NCBI GenBank assembly: GCA_946480825.1
Contig: CAMLLG010000024.1
Span: 1-52,643, forward strand
Source: an uncultured Lysobacteraceae bacterium
Lineage (GTDB): Bacteria > Pseudomonadota > Gammaproteobacteria > Xanthomonadales > Xanthomonadaceae
DNA: 52,643 nucleotides
Reading direction: 5' to 3'
Position numbers and translations under genes: made by a program. The notes beneath the pieces are model-generated. The model was not told the origin of the DNA. It was given only the letters and a program-made list of their open reading frames with translations, and did no database searches. Positions 40,988 to 48,732 of the stretch are shown one piece after another; position 1 is the stretch's first letter, and every line of letters starts with the position of its first letter.

Positions 40988-41305
40988 ATGGTCCGTCGCC
41001 GCACCCGTCCGCGCGCCGCGCAGGGCCGGCCGTGGCTGTGGTTGATCGCGCTGGTCGCCGCGATCGGCTTCGTGCTGATCGTGCGCGCGATGCTGGCGCG
41101 TACCGCCGACACCGCGGTCGAACCACCGCCCGACCCGCCGCGCGCGGCGACGCCGACCATCGTGATCCACGCACCGGTGCCGGTGGCCGCACCCGACGCT
41201 CCGCCGCCGCCACCGCGCGTACCGACCGAAGCGGAGATCCGCGAATCGCAGCGCAAGGCGGACGAAGCGATGTCATCGAACGAAAACAGTACGCCGGAGA
41301 TGTGA
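40988..41305 (+). CDS. Small single-span membrane protein with Pro-rich tail
   Basis: The 105-residue frame from the ATG at 40988 begins MVRRRTRPRAAQGRPWLWLI. A GTG at 40970-40972 would overlap the TGA of the preceding FAD oxidase gene by four bases and add six residues, so translational coupling is possible. One transmembrane helix (about 16-36, WLWLIALVAAIGFVLIVRAM) follows a strongly basic N-terminus, so the N-terminus should be cytoplasmic. The tail is rich in P and A (PPPDPPRAATP, APDAPPPPPRVPTEAE) and ends with a helical QRKADEAMSS. TonB-like low-complexity spacers look similar, but no TonB domain is present. Context suggests a membrane adaptor for the exported oxidase, which is an inference. 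Confidence 0.6.
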   Translation: MVRRRTRPRAAQGRPWLWLIALVAAIGFVLIVRAMLARTADTAVEPPPDPPRAATPTIVIHAPVPVAAPDAPPPPPRVPTEAEIRESQRKADEAMSSNENSTPEM

Positions 41306-41358
41306 GGCTGCAGCGACAGCGCGCGCCTCGGGGTCGGAAGCCCGGAGAAATTCGGGTC

Positions 41359-41442
41359 GCCCCTGTGGGAGCGACGGAAGTCGCGACGCGTTTCCGAGAC
41401 TTTTCCGCAGCCTGTCGCGACTCCCGTCGCTCCCACAGGGGC
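41359..41442. repeat. Dispersed palindromic repeat, copy 2
   Basis: Arms GCCCCTGTGGGAGCGACGGA... (41359-41387) and ...CGTCGCTCCCACAGGGGC (41414-41442) enclose a loop ending TTTTCCGCAGCCT. It is the same family as 13252-13335 and 49829-49904 and lies between convergent genes. Confidence 0.85.
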
Positions 41443-41504
41443 TTCGGTGACATGTCGGGCAGCGCGGTCTGAGCGGTCGTTCGACAATCGAAGGCCAGGC
41501 CGTT

Positions 41505-42641
41505 TCAGCGGCCCTTCTCCGCCTTCGCCATGCAGCGGTTGTAGCGCCGATTCACCCGCGTGGCGAACCATTCGGTCGTCAGTTTGCGGGTGATCTTCGG
41601 GCTGTGCAGGCGGATGCGCGGCAGGGTGGCGCGCGGCAGCGGTTTGCCGTTGCGGCGGTCGCCGATTTCGAACACGCCGGTGTACAGCGCGCTGCGTTCG
41701 AAGCGGTGGCGGTGGCTGTCTTCCAGCCCGTCGCGGATCTGCGCCGGTGTCATGCCGAGTTCATCGGCCAGTGTGAGCACCGCGCGCTCGGTGGCGCTGG
41801 TCTCGCCGCGGGCCTTGCCTTTCCGATAGCGCACCAGATCGCCGTCGAGATCCAGCGGAATCCCGGTGGCCACCGCGACCGCGTTCTGGAACGCGGCGTT
41901 GCGGCTGGCGTAGCGGCCGGCGTTGAAATCGGCGAAACGGAACAGCGGTTTCTCGTAGGCGGCCGGATAGTCCAGCAGATGCGCGATGCCGAAATACATG
42001 CCGCCGCGACGGGTGAAGACTTCGCGGCGGATCGAACCCTCGACCGCATACGGATACGCGCGTTCCTTCGCATGCGCTTCGGCGAAGGCGATGCTGACCT
42101 GCATCGGGCCGCCGGTGCGCACGGGATTGGCGCGGGCGAGCAGGCGCGCGCCCATCGGCACTGTCGCGATCATTTCCTCGAAAAGGTCGCTGAGTTCCTT
42201 TTCGGTACGCACGCGGGAAATGCGCGTCCGCCAGGTCTCGCCGTTGGGCGATTCCAGCTGCAGCGCGCCGCGCACGACGAAGAGCGGAATCTTGTAGCGG
42301 GCCGCGCGGGCTTCGATTTCGCCGATCGCGATCTTGCCCAGTCCGGGCACTGCGGGGTTGGCGGTGTAGGTGGATTCCTGCTCGGTGACCGCCAGCACCG
42401 CGCATAGATTCTGCGGCGAGGGCTCGATCTCCAGCGCGGCGAGCGCGCCCTGGATGTCCGCGGCCCACCCGGCGCGATCCGGCACCGAGGCCGGGATCAG
42501 TTGCCGCAACTGCGCGCGGACCTGCTCGGGCGTGCGCTGCGTGGCGGTGTCGGTGCAACCGCCGAGCGCTGCGATCAGCAGGCCTGCGATCAGGGTGCGG
42601 GACACGTTGCGCCACGCGTGGGGCTTGGAAGTGTCGGTCAT
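41505..42641 (-). CDS. DUF1615 family lipoprotein
   Basis: The ATG at 42641 gives 378 residues whose signal ends in a lipobox (LLIAALGGC, Cys29). DUF1615 blocks are visible throughout: VRAQLRQLIPASVPDRAGWA, LCAVLAVTEQESTYTANPAV, PGLGKIAIGEIEARAARYKI, RVRTEKELSDLFEEMIATVP, NPVRTGGPMQVSIAFAEAHA, YFGIAHLLDYPAAYEKPLFR, and RFADFNAGRYASRNAAFQNA. The EQES segment and the general layout recall lytic transglycosylase-like folds (a catalytic Glu in an E-S context), which would place it on peptidoglycan, but this is unproven for the family. Upstream extension to 42695 is not needed. Confidence 0.87.
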   Translation of the reverse strand: MTDTSKPHAWRNVSRTLIAGLLIAALGGCTDTATQRTPEQVRAQLRQLIPASVPDRAGWAADIQGALAALEIEPSPQNLCAVLAVTEQESTYTANPAVPGLGKIAIGEIEARAARYKIPLFVVRGALQLESPNGETWRTRISRVRTEKELSDLFEEMIATVPMGARLLARANPVRTGGPMQVSIAFAEAHAKERAYPYAVEGSIRREVFTRRGGMYFGIAHLLDYPAAYEKPLFRFADFNAGRYASRNAAFQNAVAVATGIPLDLDGDLVRYRKGKARGETSATERAVLTLADELGMTPAQIRDGLEDSHRHRFERSALYTGVFEIGDRRNGKPLPRATLPRIRLHSPKITRKLTTEWFATRVNRRYNRCMAKAEKGR

Positions 42642-42840
42642 CGACCGGACTCTAGCCGCCCGAAGCCTGCGCGGCAAAGCGCCCGCGGACTGCAACCGCT
42701 GTCACAGCCGTTTGCCTGCGATGGCTGAACGCGCGATGGCGTGCGGGCCGGATCGGCGACGCCGCCGGTATGATCGCGGCGCACCGCATGCGTTCGCCGC
42801 GGTGCGCCGTTCAGCCCAATCGCCAGATCAGGAGTCGCCG

Positions 42841-43227
42841 ATGCCGCATCGTCCTTCCGCCGTGTTCCGTTCGTGCGCGATCGCGCTGCTGTGCGTCGCC
42901 GCGCTGCCGGCGCTGGCCGCGGGCTCGAACAAGTGGCGGCTGCAATTCAGCGGCGCCGCCGAATCCGCCGGCGAACTGGTGATCGAGATCGTGCCGGCCG
43001 GCAAGGCGCCGGTGCGGGTCACGGTGCCCATCGAGCGCAACGACGGTGAGAATCGGGTCGCGCGCAAGGTGAAGACCGCGATCGACCGCCAGGCCGGCGA
43101 GTGGGTCGACGCGGAACTCGACGACGGCGAGGATGTGCTGGTGAAGCGGCATTTCTTCCGCCGCTTTTCCATCGTGCTGGTGTCGAGCACGGTGAAGGAC
43201 GTACGCATCAATTTCGACCGGGAATGA
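42841..43227 (+). CDS. Small exported hypothetical protein
   Basis: The ATG at 42841 has CAGGAG upstream, giving 128 residues with a Sec signal (SCAIALLCVAALPALAAGS, cleavage near residue 27). The mature ~100 residues are strand-rich (KWRLQFSGAAESAGELVIEI, APVRVTVPIERNDGENRVAR, FSIVLVSSTVKDVRINFD), compatible with a small periplasmic beta sandwich. There is no Cys or catalytic motif. No family is recognised. It is convergent with the gene at 43276. Confidence 0.65.
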   Translation: MPHRPSAVFRSCAIALLCVAALPALAAGSNKWRLQFSGAAESAGELVIEIVPAGKAPVRVTVPIERNDGENRVARKVKTAIDRQAGEWVDAELDDGEDVLVKRHFFRRFSIVLVSSTVKDVRINFDRE

Positions 43228-43275
43228 CCTTGGGAAATCCCGGCGCGCGTCCCTGCGCGCCGGTCCCGAAGGCAT

Positions 43276-44034
43276 TTACAGCTGGAACGAATCCGAGATC
43301 GAGACGTAACCGGAGCAGTTGCCGGTGCCGCTGACCGCGGAGAAGGCGTAGAGATCGTGGCCGAAGGTCGGCCCGCTGTAGACGTAGCCGGTGCTGCCGC
43401 CGATGCTGTTGTAGCCGGAGAGGTTGTAGGACACCACGTCGCTGGTCTGGATGTTCTCGGCGTGGACGAGGCCGGTCAGCGAGAGCGATGTCGGGACGCC
43501 GGCGGGTTTGCTGATCGAACCGGTCGCGTTGGCCGACGCGCGGGCGTAGTAGTAGTTCAAACCGCCGCCGCCATTGCTCATGTACAGGCCGGTGGTCGCA
43601 TTGACCTGCGCGGAGCCGCTGTAGAACACCGGCGAACCGCCGCCCGCCGGCCAGTAGATGCAATCGAATCCGCCCGAAGCGCTCAGCTTGGCGTTGCGGG
43701 CCGTGCCGCGTGCGGTCGACAGCGCGTTCTGGCGCTGTGCGATGGCTTCGAGCCGACGGACGAGCGACTGCTGCCTGGTGCGCAGGCGCGGGGTCGCGAA
43801 CGTGCGCGCGCGCTGCGTGGCGATGTCGAAACGCAGGCCGGCGTTGCCGATCGCGATCGTCTTGCCCGCCAGGTCGCCCTTGATCACCTGGTACACGCCG
43901 GGAGCGACCGGTTCGACCCGGTCGCCGTAATCGCGCAGGAACTGGGCTTCGTTTTCGATGCGGAATCCGTCGGCGGCGAAGGCGTTGCCGGCCAGAAGGA
44001 GGGAAGCGAGTGTTGCCGCCAGTGAAGTCTTCAT
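43276..44034 (-). CDS. Exported hypothetical protein
   Basis: The ATG at 44034 follows CAGGAGC, giving 252 residues with a Sec signal (MKTSLAATLASLLLAGNAFA). The N-terminal half includes FRIENEAQFLRDYGDRVEPV, GVYQVIKGDLAGKTIAIGNA and a coiled-coil-like RLRTRQQSLVRRLEAIAQRQ. The C-terminal half is Gly/Ser/Tyr-rich beta sequence (FDCIYWPAGGGSPVFYSGSA, YVYSGPTFGHDLYAFSAVSG) with two Cys. It is probably secreted or on the cell surface. I do not recognise a family. Confidence 0.65.
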   Translation of the reverse strand: MKTSLAATLASLLLAGNAFAADGFRIENEAQFLRDYGDRVEPVAPGVYQVIKGDLAGKTIAIGNAGLRFDIATQRARTFATPRLRTRQQSLVRRLEAIAQRQNALSTARGTARNAKLSASGGFDCIYWPAGGGSPVFYSGSAQVNATTGLYMSNGGGGLNYYYARASANATGSISKPAGVPTSLSLTGLVHAENIQTSDVVSYNLSGYNSIGGSTGYVYSGPTFGHDLYAFSAVSGTGNCSGYVSISDSFQL

Positions 44035-44357
44035 GAAGATGATGCTCCTGTAGGTTGAACGGAATGAGGCGGACCGCCGAATACCGGACGTGCGACGCGG
44101 GCCCGCGGGCACCGTCCGGTCGACGGCGTCCTGATTGTTCAGCGGAATGCGATGGCGATCAGGATCACGGATCACAAACCCGGATCGCGAACCTCTCATC
44201 GAGAGTCGCGCCGATCGAAAATCGTGCCGATCGACGGCAGCGCGGATCGCCACCGGCCAAAGCCGGCCATGGCGGATCGCCTCGCCGGGGGCCAGAATCG
44301 GGCGACCGCACTCTCTGCCGTATCCACGGCGCCGCAGTGCCGATCGGAGGCTTGCTC
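44035..44357. other. Divergent intergenic region
   Basis: These 323 bases separate the divergent starts at 44034 and 44358. I see no hairpin, RNA gene or dispersed repeat, only the two ribosome sites at the edges (CAGGAG and GGAGG). Confidence 0.45.
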
Positions 44358-46127
44358 ATGGGCATCGAGATGCGCTTTCCGCAGTCGTTTCGCGTACGGC
44401 CACGGTCCATCGCGGCCGCGGTGTCGTCTTCCTGTCTGCTGTCGGCCTGCCTGCTGTCGGCCTGCGACGGGCCGTCGGCCCCGGCGACGCGCGTCACGCC
44501 GCTGCAGGCCGCGTCGGCCGCCACGACCGACAAGCCGCGCATCACCGGCGGGCCGCAGCGCGCCGGGGTGGTCGCCGCGGTCGCCTATGTCGCTTCCGGG
44601 ACTTCGCCCCTCGTTGCGGGCTGCGACGGCGGGTCCGGGTCGGGTGTGGTGTACGTCGGCGCCGAAGTGGAACCGCATCTCGCGACCCATCCTGTCGATC
44701 CGGACATCCTCGTCGGCACCTGGCAGCAGGACCGCTGGTCGAACGGGTCGGCGCGCGCGCTCGTCGCCGCGACCTCGCTGGACGGCGGCCGCAGCTGGAC
44801 CCGCGCGCCGCTGCCGTTCTCGCGCTGCGGCGGCGGCACCGCGATCAACGGCGGCGATTACGAGCGCGCTTCCGACCCGTGGGTGTCCTATTCGCCCAAC
44901 GGCGTGGTGCACGCGATGTCGCTGTCGACCACCGGCGGTGCGTATCAGCCCGGTTCCGCGAACGCGATGCTGGCGAGCCGTTCGTTCGACCATGGCCGCA
45001 CCTGGACGCACGCCGCGACCCTGATCCGCGACAACGAAGCGGCGTTCAACGACAAGAACGCGATGACCGCCGATCCCTTCGACGCCGCCTACGTCTACGC
45101 GGTGTGGGATCGCCTGATCGCCGCCAGCAACCGCGGCCCGACCTATTTCGCGCGCAGCACCGACGGCGGTGCGACGTGGGAGCCGGCGCGCGCGATCTTC
45201 GACCCGGGCACCCGCAATCAGACCATCGGCAACCTCGTGGCCGTATTGCCCGGCGGCGTGCTGGTGACCGTGTTCAACCGCATCGACAACCCGCTGGGCG
45301 GTCCGCAGCGCGCGCGGGTCGCCGCGATCCGTTCGACCGATCGCGGCGCGACCTGGTCGGCACCGGTCTACATCGCCGATCTGCTGGCGGTCGGAACCAC
45401 CGATCCGGTGTCCGGGCTGGCGGTGCGCGACGGTTCGATCATTCCCACGCTCGCCGCCGGCCCGAACGGCGAGCTGTACGTGGCCTGGCAGGATGCGCGC
45501 TTCTCCGCCGGGGTGCGCGACGGCATCGCGGTGTCGCGCTCGAACGACGGCGGCCTGACCTGGTCGGCGCCGGTGCGCGCGAACGGCGCGCCCGGCGTGC
45601 CCGCGTTCACGCCGGTCCTGCACGTCGCCGACGACGGTACCGTCGGCGTGAGTTATTACGATCTGCGCAGCGATACCGCCACCGCGCCGCTGTCCACCGA
45701 CGTGTGGCTGGCGCGTTCGCGCGATGGCGGCGCGACCTGGACCGATCTGCGCATCGGCGACACCTTCGATCTGACCACGGCACCGTTCGCGAACGGCCTG
45801 TTCGTCGGCGACTACACCGGGCTGTCCGACATCGGCGGCGTGTTCGTGCCGTTCTTCGCCCGCACCACCGCGCAGGGCGCGGGCAATCTCACCGATGTGG
45901 TGGCGGTGTCGCTGGCGAACGCGCCGGCCTTGCCCGCCGCGCGGACGGCCGATGCGAAGCGCGCCGAACTGCGCGCGCGCCAGGCGCCAGCGGGATTCGT
46001 GCCGGATCATCGCCTGCGGATGCGCGTCGACGCCAATCTGCGCCGCCGTCTGAAAGGCCCGCCCACGCCCGGCGAATCCGTGCGCCGGTTGCCGCATTAC
46101 GCGACGCTGTCGTTGCTGCAGCAATAG
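44358..46127 (+). CDS. Sialidase-fold (Asp-box) lipoprotein with duplicated lipobox
   Basis: The ATG at 44358 follows GGAGG by eight bases, giving 589 residues. The signal region ends in LLSACLLSACDG, two lipobox-type cysteines created by an exact 15-bp duplication (44436-44465). Asp-boxes occur repeatedly: SLDGGRSW, SFDHGRTW, STDGGATW, STDRGATW, SNDGGLTW and SRDGGATW, so the mature protein is a six-bladed sialidase-type propeller. Other core text is DPDILVGTWQQDRWSNGSAR, NDKNAMTADPFDAAYVYAVW and TVGVSYYDLRSDTATAPLST. The conserved neuraminidase Arg triad and Tyr/Glu pair are not evident, so it may be a binding propeller or a glycosidase of another kind. A basic C-terminal tail (about 545-589) is unusual. 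Confidence 0.8.
   Translation: MGIEMRFPQSFRVRPRSIAAAVSSSCLLSACLLSACDGPSAPATRVTPLQAASAATTDKPRITGGPQRAGVVAAVAYVASGTSPLVAGCDGGSGSGVVYVGAEVEPHLATHPVDPDILVGTWQQDRWSNGSARALVAATSLDGGRSWTRAPLPFSRCGGGTAINGGDYERASDPWVSYSPNGVVHAMSLSTTGGAYQPGSANAMLASRSFDHGRTWTHAATLIRDNEAAFNDKNAMTADPFDAAYVYAVWDRLIAASNRGPTYFARSTDGGATWEPARAIFDPGTRNQTIGNLVAVLPGGVLVTVFNRIDNPLGGPQRARVAAIRSTDRGATWSAPVYIADLLAVGTTDPVSGLAVRDGSIIPTLAAGPNGELYVAWQDARFSAGVRDGIAVSRSNDGGLTWSAPVRANGAPGVPAFTPVLHVADDGTVGVSYYDLRSDTATAPLSTDVWLARSRDGGATWTDLRIGDTFDLTTAPFANGLFVGDYTGLSDIGGVFVPFFARTTAQGAGNLTDVVAVSLANAPALPAARTADAKRAELRARQAPAGFVPDHRLRMRVDANLRRRLKGPPTPGESVRRLPHYATLSLLQQ
44436..44465 (+). repeat. 15-bp exact duplication of the lipobox
   Basis: CTGCTGTCGGCCTGC is repeated exactly (44436-44450, 44451-44465), encoding LLSAC twice at the signal-peptidase II site. 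Confidence 0.92.
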
Positions 46128-46150
46128 CGCGGCGGGACGAAGAAATCGTC

Positions 46151-46297
46151 GTCCCGGCGAAGGCCGGGACCCCGCATGGATTCGGGATGGCATCCGTTCC
46201 GGAAGAAGCGTCGGCGTGTAACGATGACCATCGGCGGCCCGCAGGGCCTGCGGTCGCCATGAACGGTCAAACGCCGGGCCCCGGTCTGCGCCGGGGC
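46151..46297. repeat. Pair of short palindromes between convergent genes
   Basis: GTCCCGGCGAAGGCCGGGAC (46151-46170) is a perfect 8-bp stem with a GAAG loop. GCCCCGG-TCTGCG-CCGGGGC (46278-46297) is a second hairpin. Both resemble the common 'CCCGGCGAAGGCCGGGA' intergenic repeat of proteobacteria and may serve as transcription ends for the two convergent genes. Confidence 0.6.
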
Positions 46298-46406
46298 AAA
46301 GGTCAAAGTCGAGGTCGTCCCGAGTGTGGCGCCGCGTCGATTCCGATGTGTCGATGCGGGTGCGTCGATGCACGCTCTGCAGGTCGCGTTGCTCCCGCGG
46401 ATCGAC

Positions 46407-47003
46407 TCACCAGAACTTCCAGAACGGTTTCTTTTTCGCGCTCGCGTCGATCGCCTCGGCGACCATGCGCGTCAGTTCGGCCTGCTGCGCCTGCACGGCG
46501 CCATGCGCGTGTTCGAAATCGGGGGCATGGGCTTCGTGGCCGAACCACGGCACGCGAATGCCGTTGAATTCGTCCATGCCCGGATCGAGCCGGCGCAGAT
46601 GCCGCTCGACCCATGCCGGATGCTGCGCCATCAGCGCATCGGAGACCGCGTTCGACAGGATCAGGAAACCGTGGGTGTCGCTGCCGCCGATGCTCTCCGG
46701 ATCGCCCCAGACGGTGTAGCGGTCCTTCACGATCTCGGCGACCGAATGGATCATCACGTAACGGTCGCTGCCGGTTTCCGTCAACGGGATGGCGAAGGTG
46801 GCGCCGCTCCAGGCGATCGTCCGCGCGTCCTCGCCGTCGACGCAGGTCAGCGCGTCTTCGGCGGCCATGTATTCGCTGAAGCCGTCGACGACTTCGCTTT
46901 CGTGCGAGCGCCAGTCGATCCAGCAGAAGCGGTCCCGCAGCGCGTCTTCGTCGAGCGCGACGAGAGCGGCGATGTCGTCGACGGTGATGCGATATTCGGT
47001 CAT
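46407..47003 (-). CDS. Hypothetical protein downstream of Sua5
   Basis: The ATG at 47003 gives 198 residues, MTEYRITVDDIAALVALDED onward, without signal peptide. It looks like a soluble globular protein: FCWIDWRSHESEVVDGFSEY, EDARTIAWSGATFAIPLTET, DRYVMIHSVAEIVKDRYTVW, GFLILSNAVSDALMAQHPAW and a C-terminal Lys-rich KKKPFWKFW. The Trp/Phe/Lys tail is reminiscent of C-terminal tags on some small bacterial proteins that contact membranes or clamps, but no match is claimed. It lies 26 bases after the Sua5 gene on the same strand and is likely co-transcribed. Confidence 0.65.
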   Translation of the reverse strand: MTEYRITVDDIAALVALDEDALRDRFCWIDWRSHESEVVDGFSEYMAAEDALTCVDGEDARTIAWSGATFAIPLTETGSDRYVMIHSVAEIVKDRYTVWGDPESIGGSDTHGFLILSNAVSDALMAQHPAWVERHLRRLDPGMDEFNGIRVPWFGHEAHAPDFEHAHGAVQAQQAELTRMVAEAIDASAKKKPFWKFW

Positions 47004-47029
47004 GGCGGATGCGTGGTTGGTTGCGGTGA

Positions 47030-48070
47030 TCAGGCCCATTCGCCCGGATCGACGCTGGCCGCGCGCGCGAGGCGATCCTGCACGTCGCGCCAGTCTTCGG
47101 ATTGCGGCGGGGCCTCCATCCAGATCGCCGCCGCGCCCGCGGCATCGGCGGCGTGCAGCGCGTCGTACAGACGCTGCGCGTAGCCGGACTTGTCCGCGGG
47201 CAGGCGCAGCGCGCGGACGATGCCGTGTTCGATGCCGCGCTGGTGCGCATCCGGCAGGTCGCCGTGATGCACCAGCACGATGGCGACCGCGTCCGGTTTC
47301 GCGCGCAGGCGCCGGTGCAGTTCGTCGGTGTCGAACAGGTACAGCGGCGTGCGCGGCTGGTAATGCACCTCGACGTTGCCGGGCACCGCGGTGTCGTGAC
47401 GTTCGGGGAATTCGACCGGGCGGCCGAGCGCCGCTTCCAGCGCGCGTCGCGTGATCGGCCCTGCGCGCAGGATGCGCGGCACCGCATCGCGCGCGCCTTC
47501 GCCGGTCAGATCGACGATCGTCGATTCCAGACCGACCGGGCACGCGCCGCCGTCGAGCACCGCGTCGATGCGTCCGCCCAGTCCGTCCAACACCTGCGCG
47601 GCCGTGGTCGGACTCAGCCGTTTGTAGGGATTCGCCGACGGCGCGGCGAGCCCGCCGCCGAACGCGTGCAGCAGACGATGCATCACCGGATGCGCCGGCA
47701 CCCGCAGGCCGATGGTGTCGCGGCCGCCGGTGACCGCGGGAGAGACATGCGCGGCCTTGTGCAGCAGCAGCGTGAGCGGGCCCGGCCAGAACGCCGCGGC
47801 GAGCGTGCGCGCGCTGTCGGGAATCCCGCGGGCCCATGCGTCGATGCGGCCGGCATCGGCCAGATGCACGATCAGCGGATGATTCGCCGGACGCCGTTTG
47901 GCTTCGAAGATGCGGCCCACCGCCGCCGGATCGCCGGCGTCCGCCGCCAGGCCGTAGACGGTTTCGGTGGGCACCGCGACCAGCCGCCCGGCGCGCAGCA
48001 GGCGGACGGCGTCGTCGAAATCGCGGGGATCGTCCGCCCGCAGCAGGCGGGTGTCGAGGGGCGCTGGCAT
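47030..48070 (-). CDS. L-threonylcarbamoyladenylate synthase, Sua5 type
   Basis: The 346-residue protein starts at 48070. The YrdC/Sua5 core covers about 12-205, with the ATP/threonine pocket text GRLVAVPTETVYGLAADAGD, IFEAKRRPANHPLIVHLADA, FWPGPLTLLLHKAAHVSP, TIGLRVPAHPVMHRLLHAF, GGLAAPSANPYKRLSPTTAA and PVGLESTIVDLTGEG. A C-terminal Sua5-specific domain follows (about 225-340; RTPLYLFDTDELHRRL, HQRGIEHGIVRALRLPADKS, YAQRLYDALHAADAAGAAAI). The enzyme makes threonylcarbamoyl-AMP from Thr, bicarbonate and ATP, the first step of tRNA t6A37 synthesis. The longer Sua5 form, rather than short TsaC, is notable. Confidence 0.92.
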   Translation of the reverse strand: MPAPLDTRLLRADDPRDFDDAVRLLRAGRLVAVPTETVYGLAADAGDPAAVGRIFEAKRRPANHPLIVHLADAGRIDAWARGIPDSARTLAAAFWPGPLTLLLHKAAHVSPAVTGGRDTIGLRVPAHPVMHRLLHAFGGGLAAPSANPYKRLSPTTAAQVLDGLGGRIDAVLDGGACPVGLESTIVDLTGEGARDAVPRILRAGPITRRALEAALGRPVEFPERHDTAVPGNVEVHYQPRTPLYLFDTDELHRRLRAKPDAVAIVLVHHGDLPDAHQRGIEHGIVRALRLPADKSGYAQRLYDALHAADAAGAAAIWMEAPPQSEDWRDVQDRLARAASVDPGEWA

Positions 48071-48146
48071 GCGGGCAGGGTAACAAAGCGCCGACGCGGC
48101 CGGTAGGAACGCCTACAATCCACGCTCTTTTTCCGTGAGTGCCGGC
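48071..48146. promoter_or_regulatory. Divergent promoter region of sua5 and yaeQ-like genes
   Basis: Only 76 bases separate the two starts, so both promoters must overlap here. TAACAAAG (about 48079-48086) and CTACAATCC (48112-48120) could be -10-like elements. This is a guess from position and AT content. Confidence 0.4.
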
Positions 48147-48695
48147 ATGCCGCCCAAATCCACCGTGATCAAGGTCGAGCTGCAGGTCAGCGACATGGAC
48201 CGGCACTACTACGCCCAGCACAACCTGACGATGGCGCAGCACCCGTCCGAGACCGATGCCCGGCTGATGGTGCGGCTGCTCGCCTTCGCGCTGTACGCCG
48301 ACGAGCGCCTGGAGTTCGGGCGCGGTCTGAGCGAAGAGGGCGAGCCGGATCTGTGGCAGCGCGATTATGTCGGCGACATCCTGCGCTGGATCGATCTCGG
48401 CCAGCCCGACGAAAGCCGCATCCGCAAGGCCTGTGCCCGCGCACAGCAGGTGGTGGTGGTCAACTACGGCGGCAACGCCGCCGATGTCTGGTGGAACCGG
48501 AATGCCGCCGCGCTGGCGCGGTTCGACAATCTCACCGTGATCGACATCGATCCGCAGGCGATCGACGGCCTCGTCGGCCACATCCAGCGCGGCATGCGCC
48601 TGACCGCGATGATCCAGGACACCGAGCTGCAGCTGATGAGCGACAGCCTCAACGTCGCGCTGACGCCGCGCGTGCGCAAGGCCGCGGCGGCGTAG
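48147..48695 (+). CDS. YaeQ family protein
   Basis: The ATG at 48147 gives 182 residues, MPPKSTVIKVELQVSDMDRH onward. A GTG at 48135 could add four residues. Full-length YaeQ features are visible: YYAQHNLTMAQHPSETDARL, MVRLLAFALYADERLEFGRG, EGEPDLWQRDYVGDILRWID, GQPDESRIRKACARAQQVVV, NYGGNAADVWWNRN and TELQLMSD. YaeQ has a PD-(D/E)XK-like fold with E. coli and Xanthomonas members of known structure but uncertain role. It was once proposed to compensate for RfaH loss, later withdrawn as an indirect effect. It is divergent from sua5 and convergent with the GST gene. Confidence 0.92.
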   Translation: MPPKSTVIKVELQVSDMDRHYYAQHNLTMAQHPSETDARLMVRLLAFALYADERLEFGRGLSEEGEPDLWQRDYVGDILRWIDLGQPDESRIRKACARAQQVVVVNYGGNAADVWWNRNAAALARFDNLTVIDIDPQAIDGLVGHIQRGMRLTAMIQDTELQLMSDSLNVALTPRVRKAAAA

Positions 48696-48732
48696 TCATT
48701 CGATCGCCGGGTCGGTCGCGCATTCAGTCGCG

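Noticed and set aside
37250..41453. Long minus-strand frames opposite both FAD oxidase genes
   Set aside because: Antisense to genes with unmistakable FAD motifs. Translated text is low-complexity.
44196..46567. 725-codon minus and 810-codon plus alternative frames over the Asp-box gene
   Set aside because: Only the frame from 44358 shows a signal peptide and regular Asp-boxes. The others are Arg-rich shadows.
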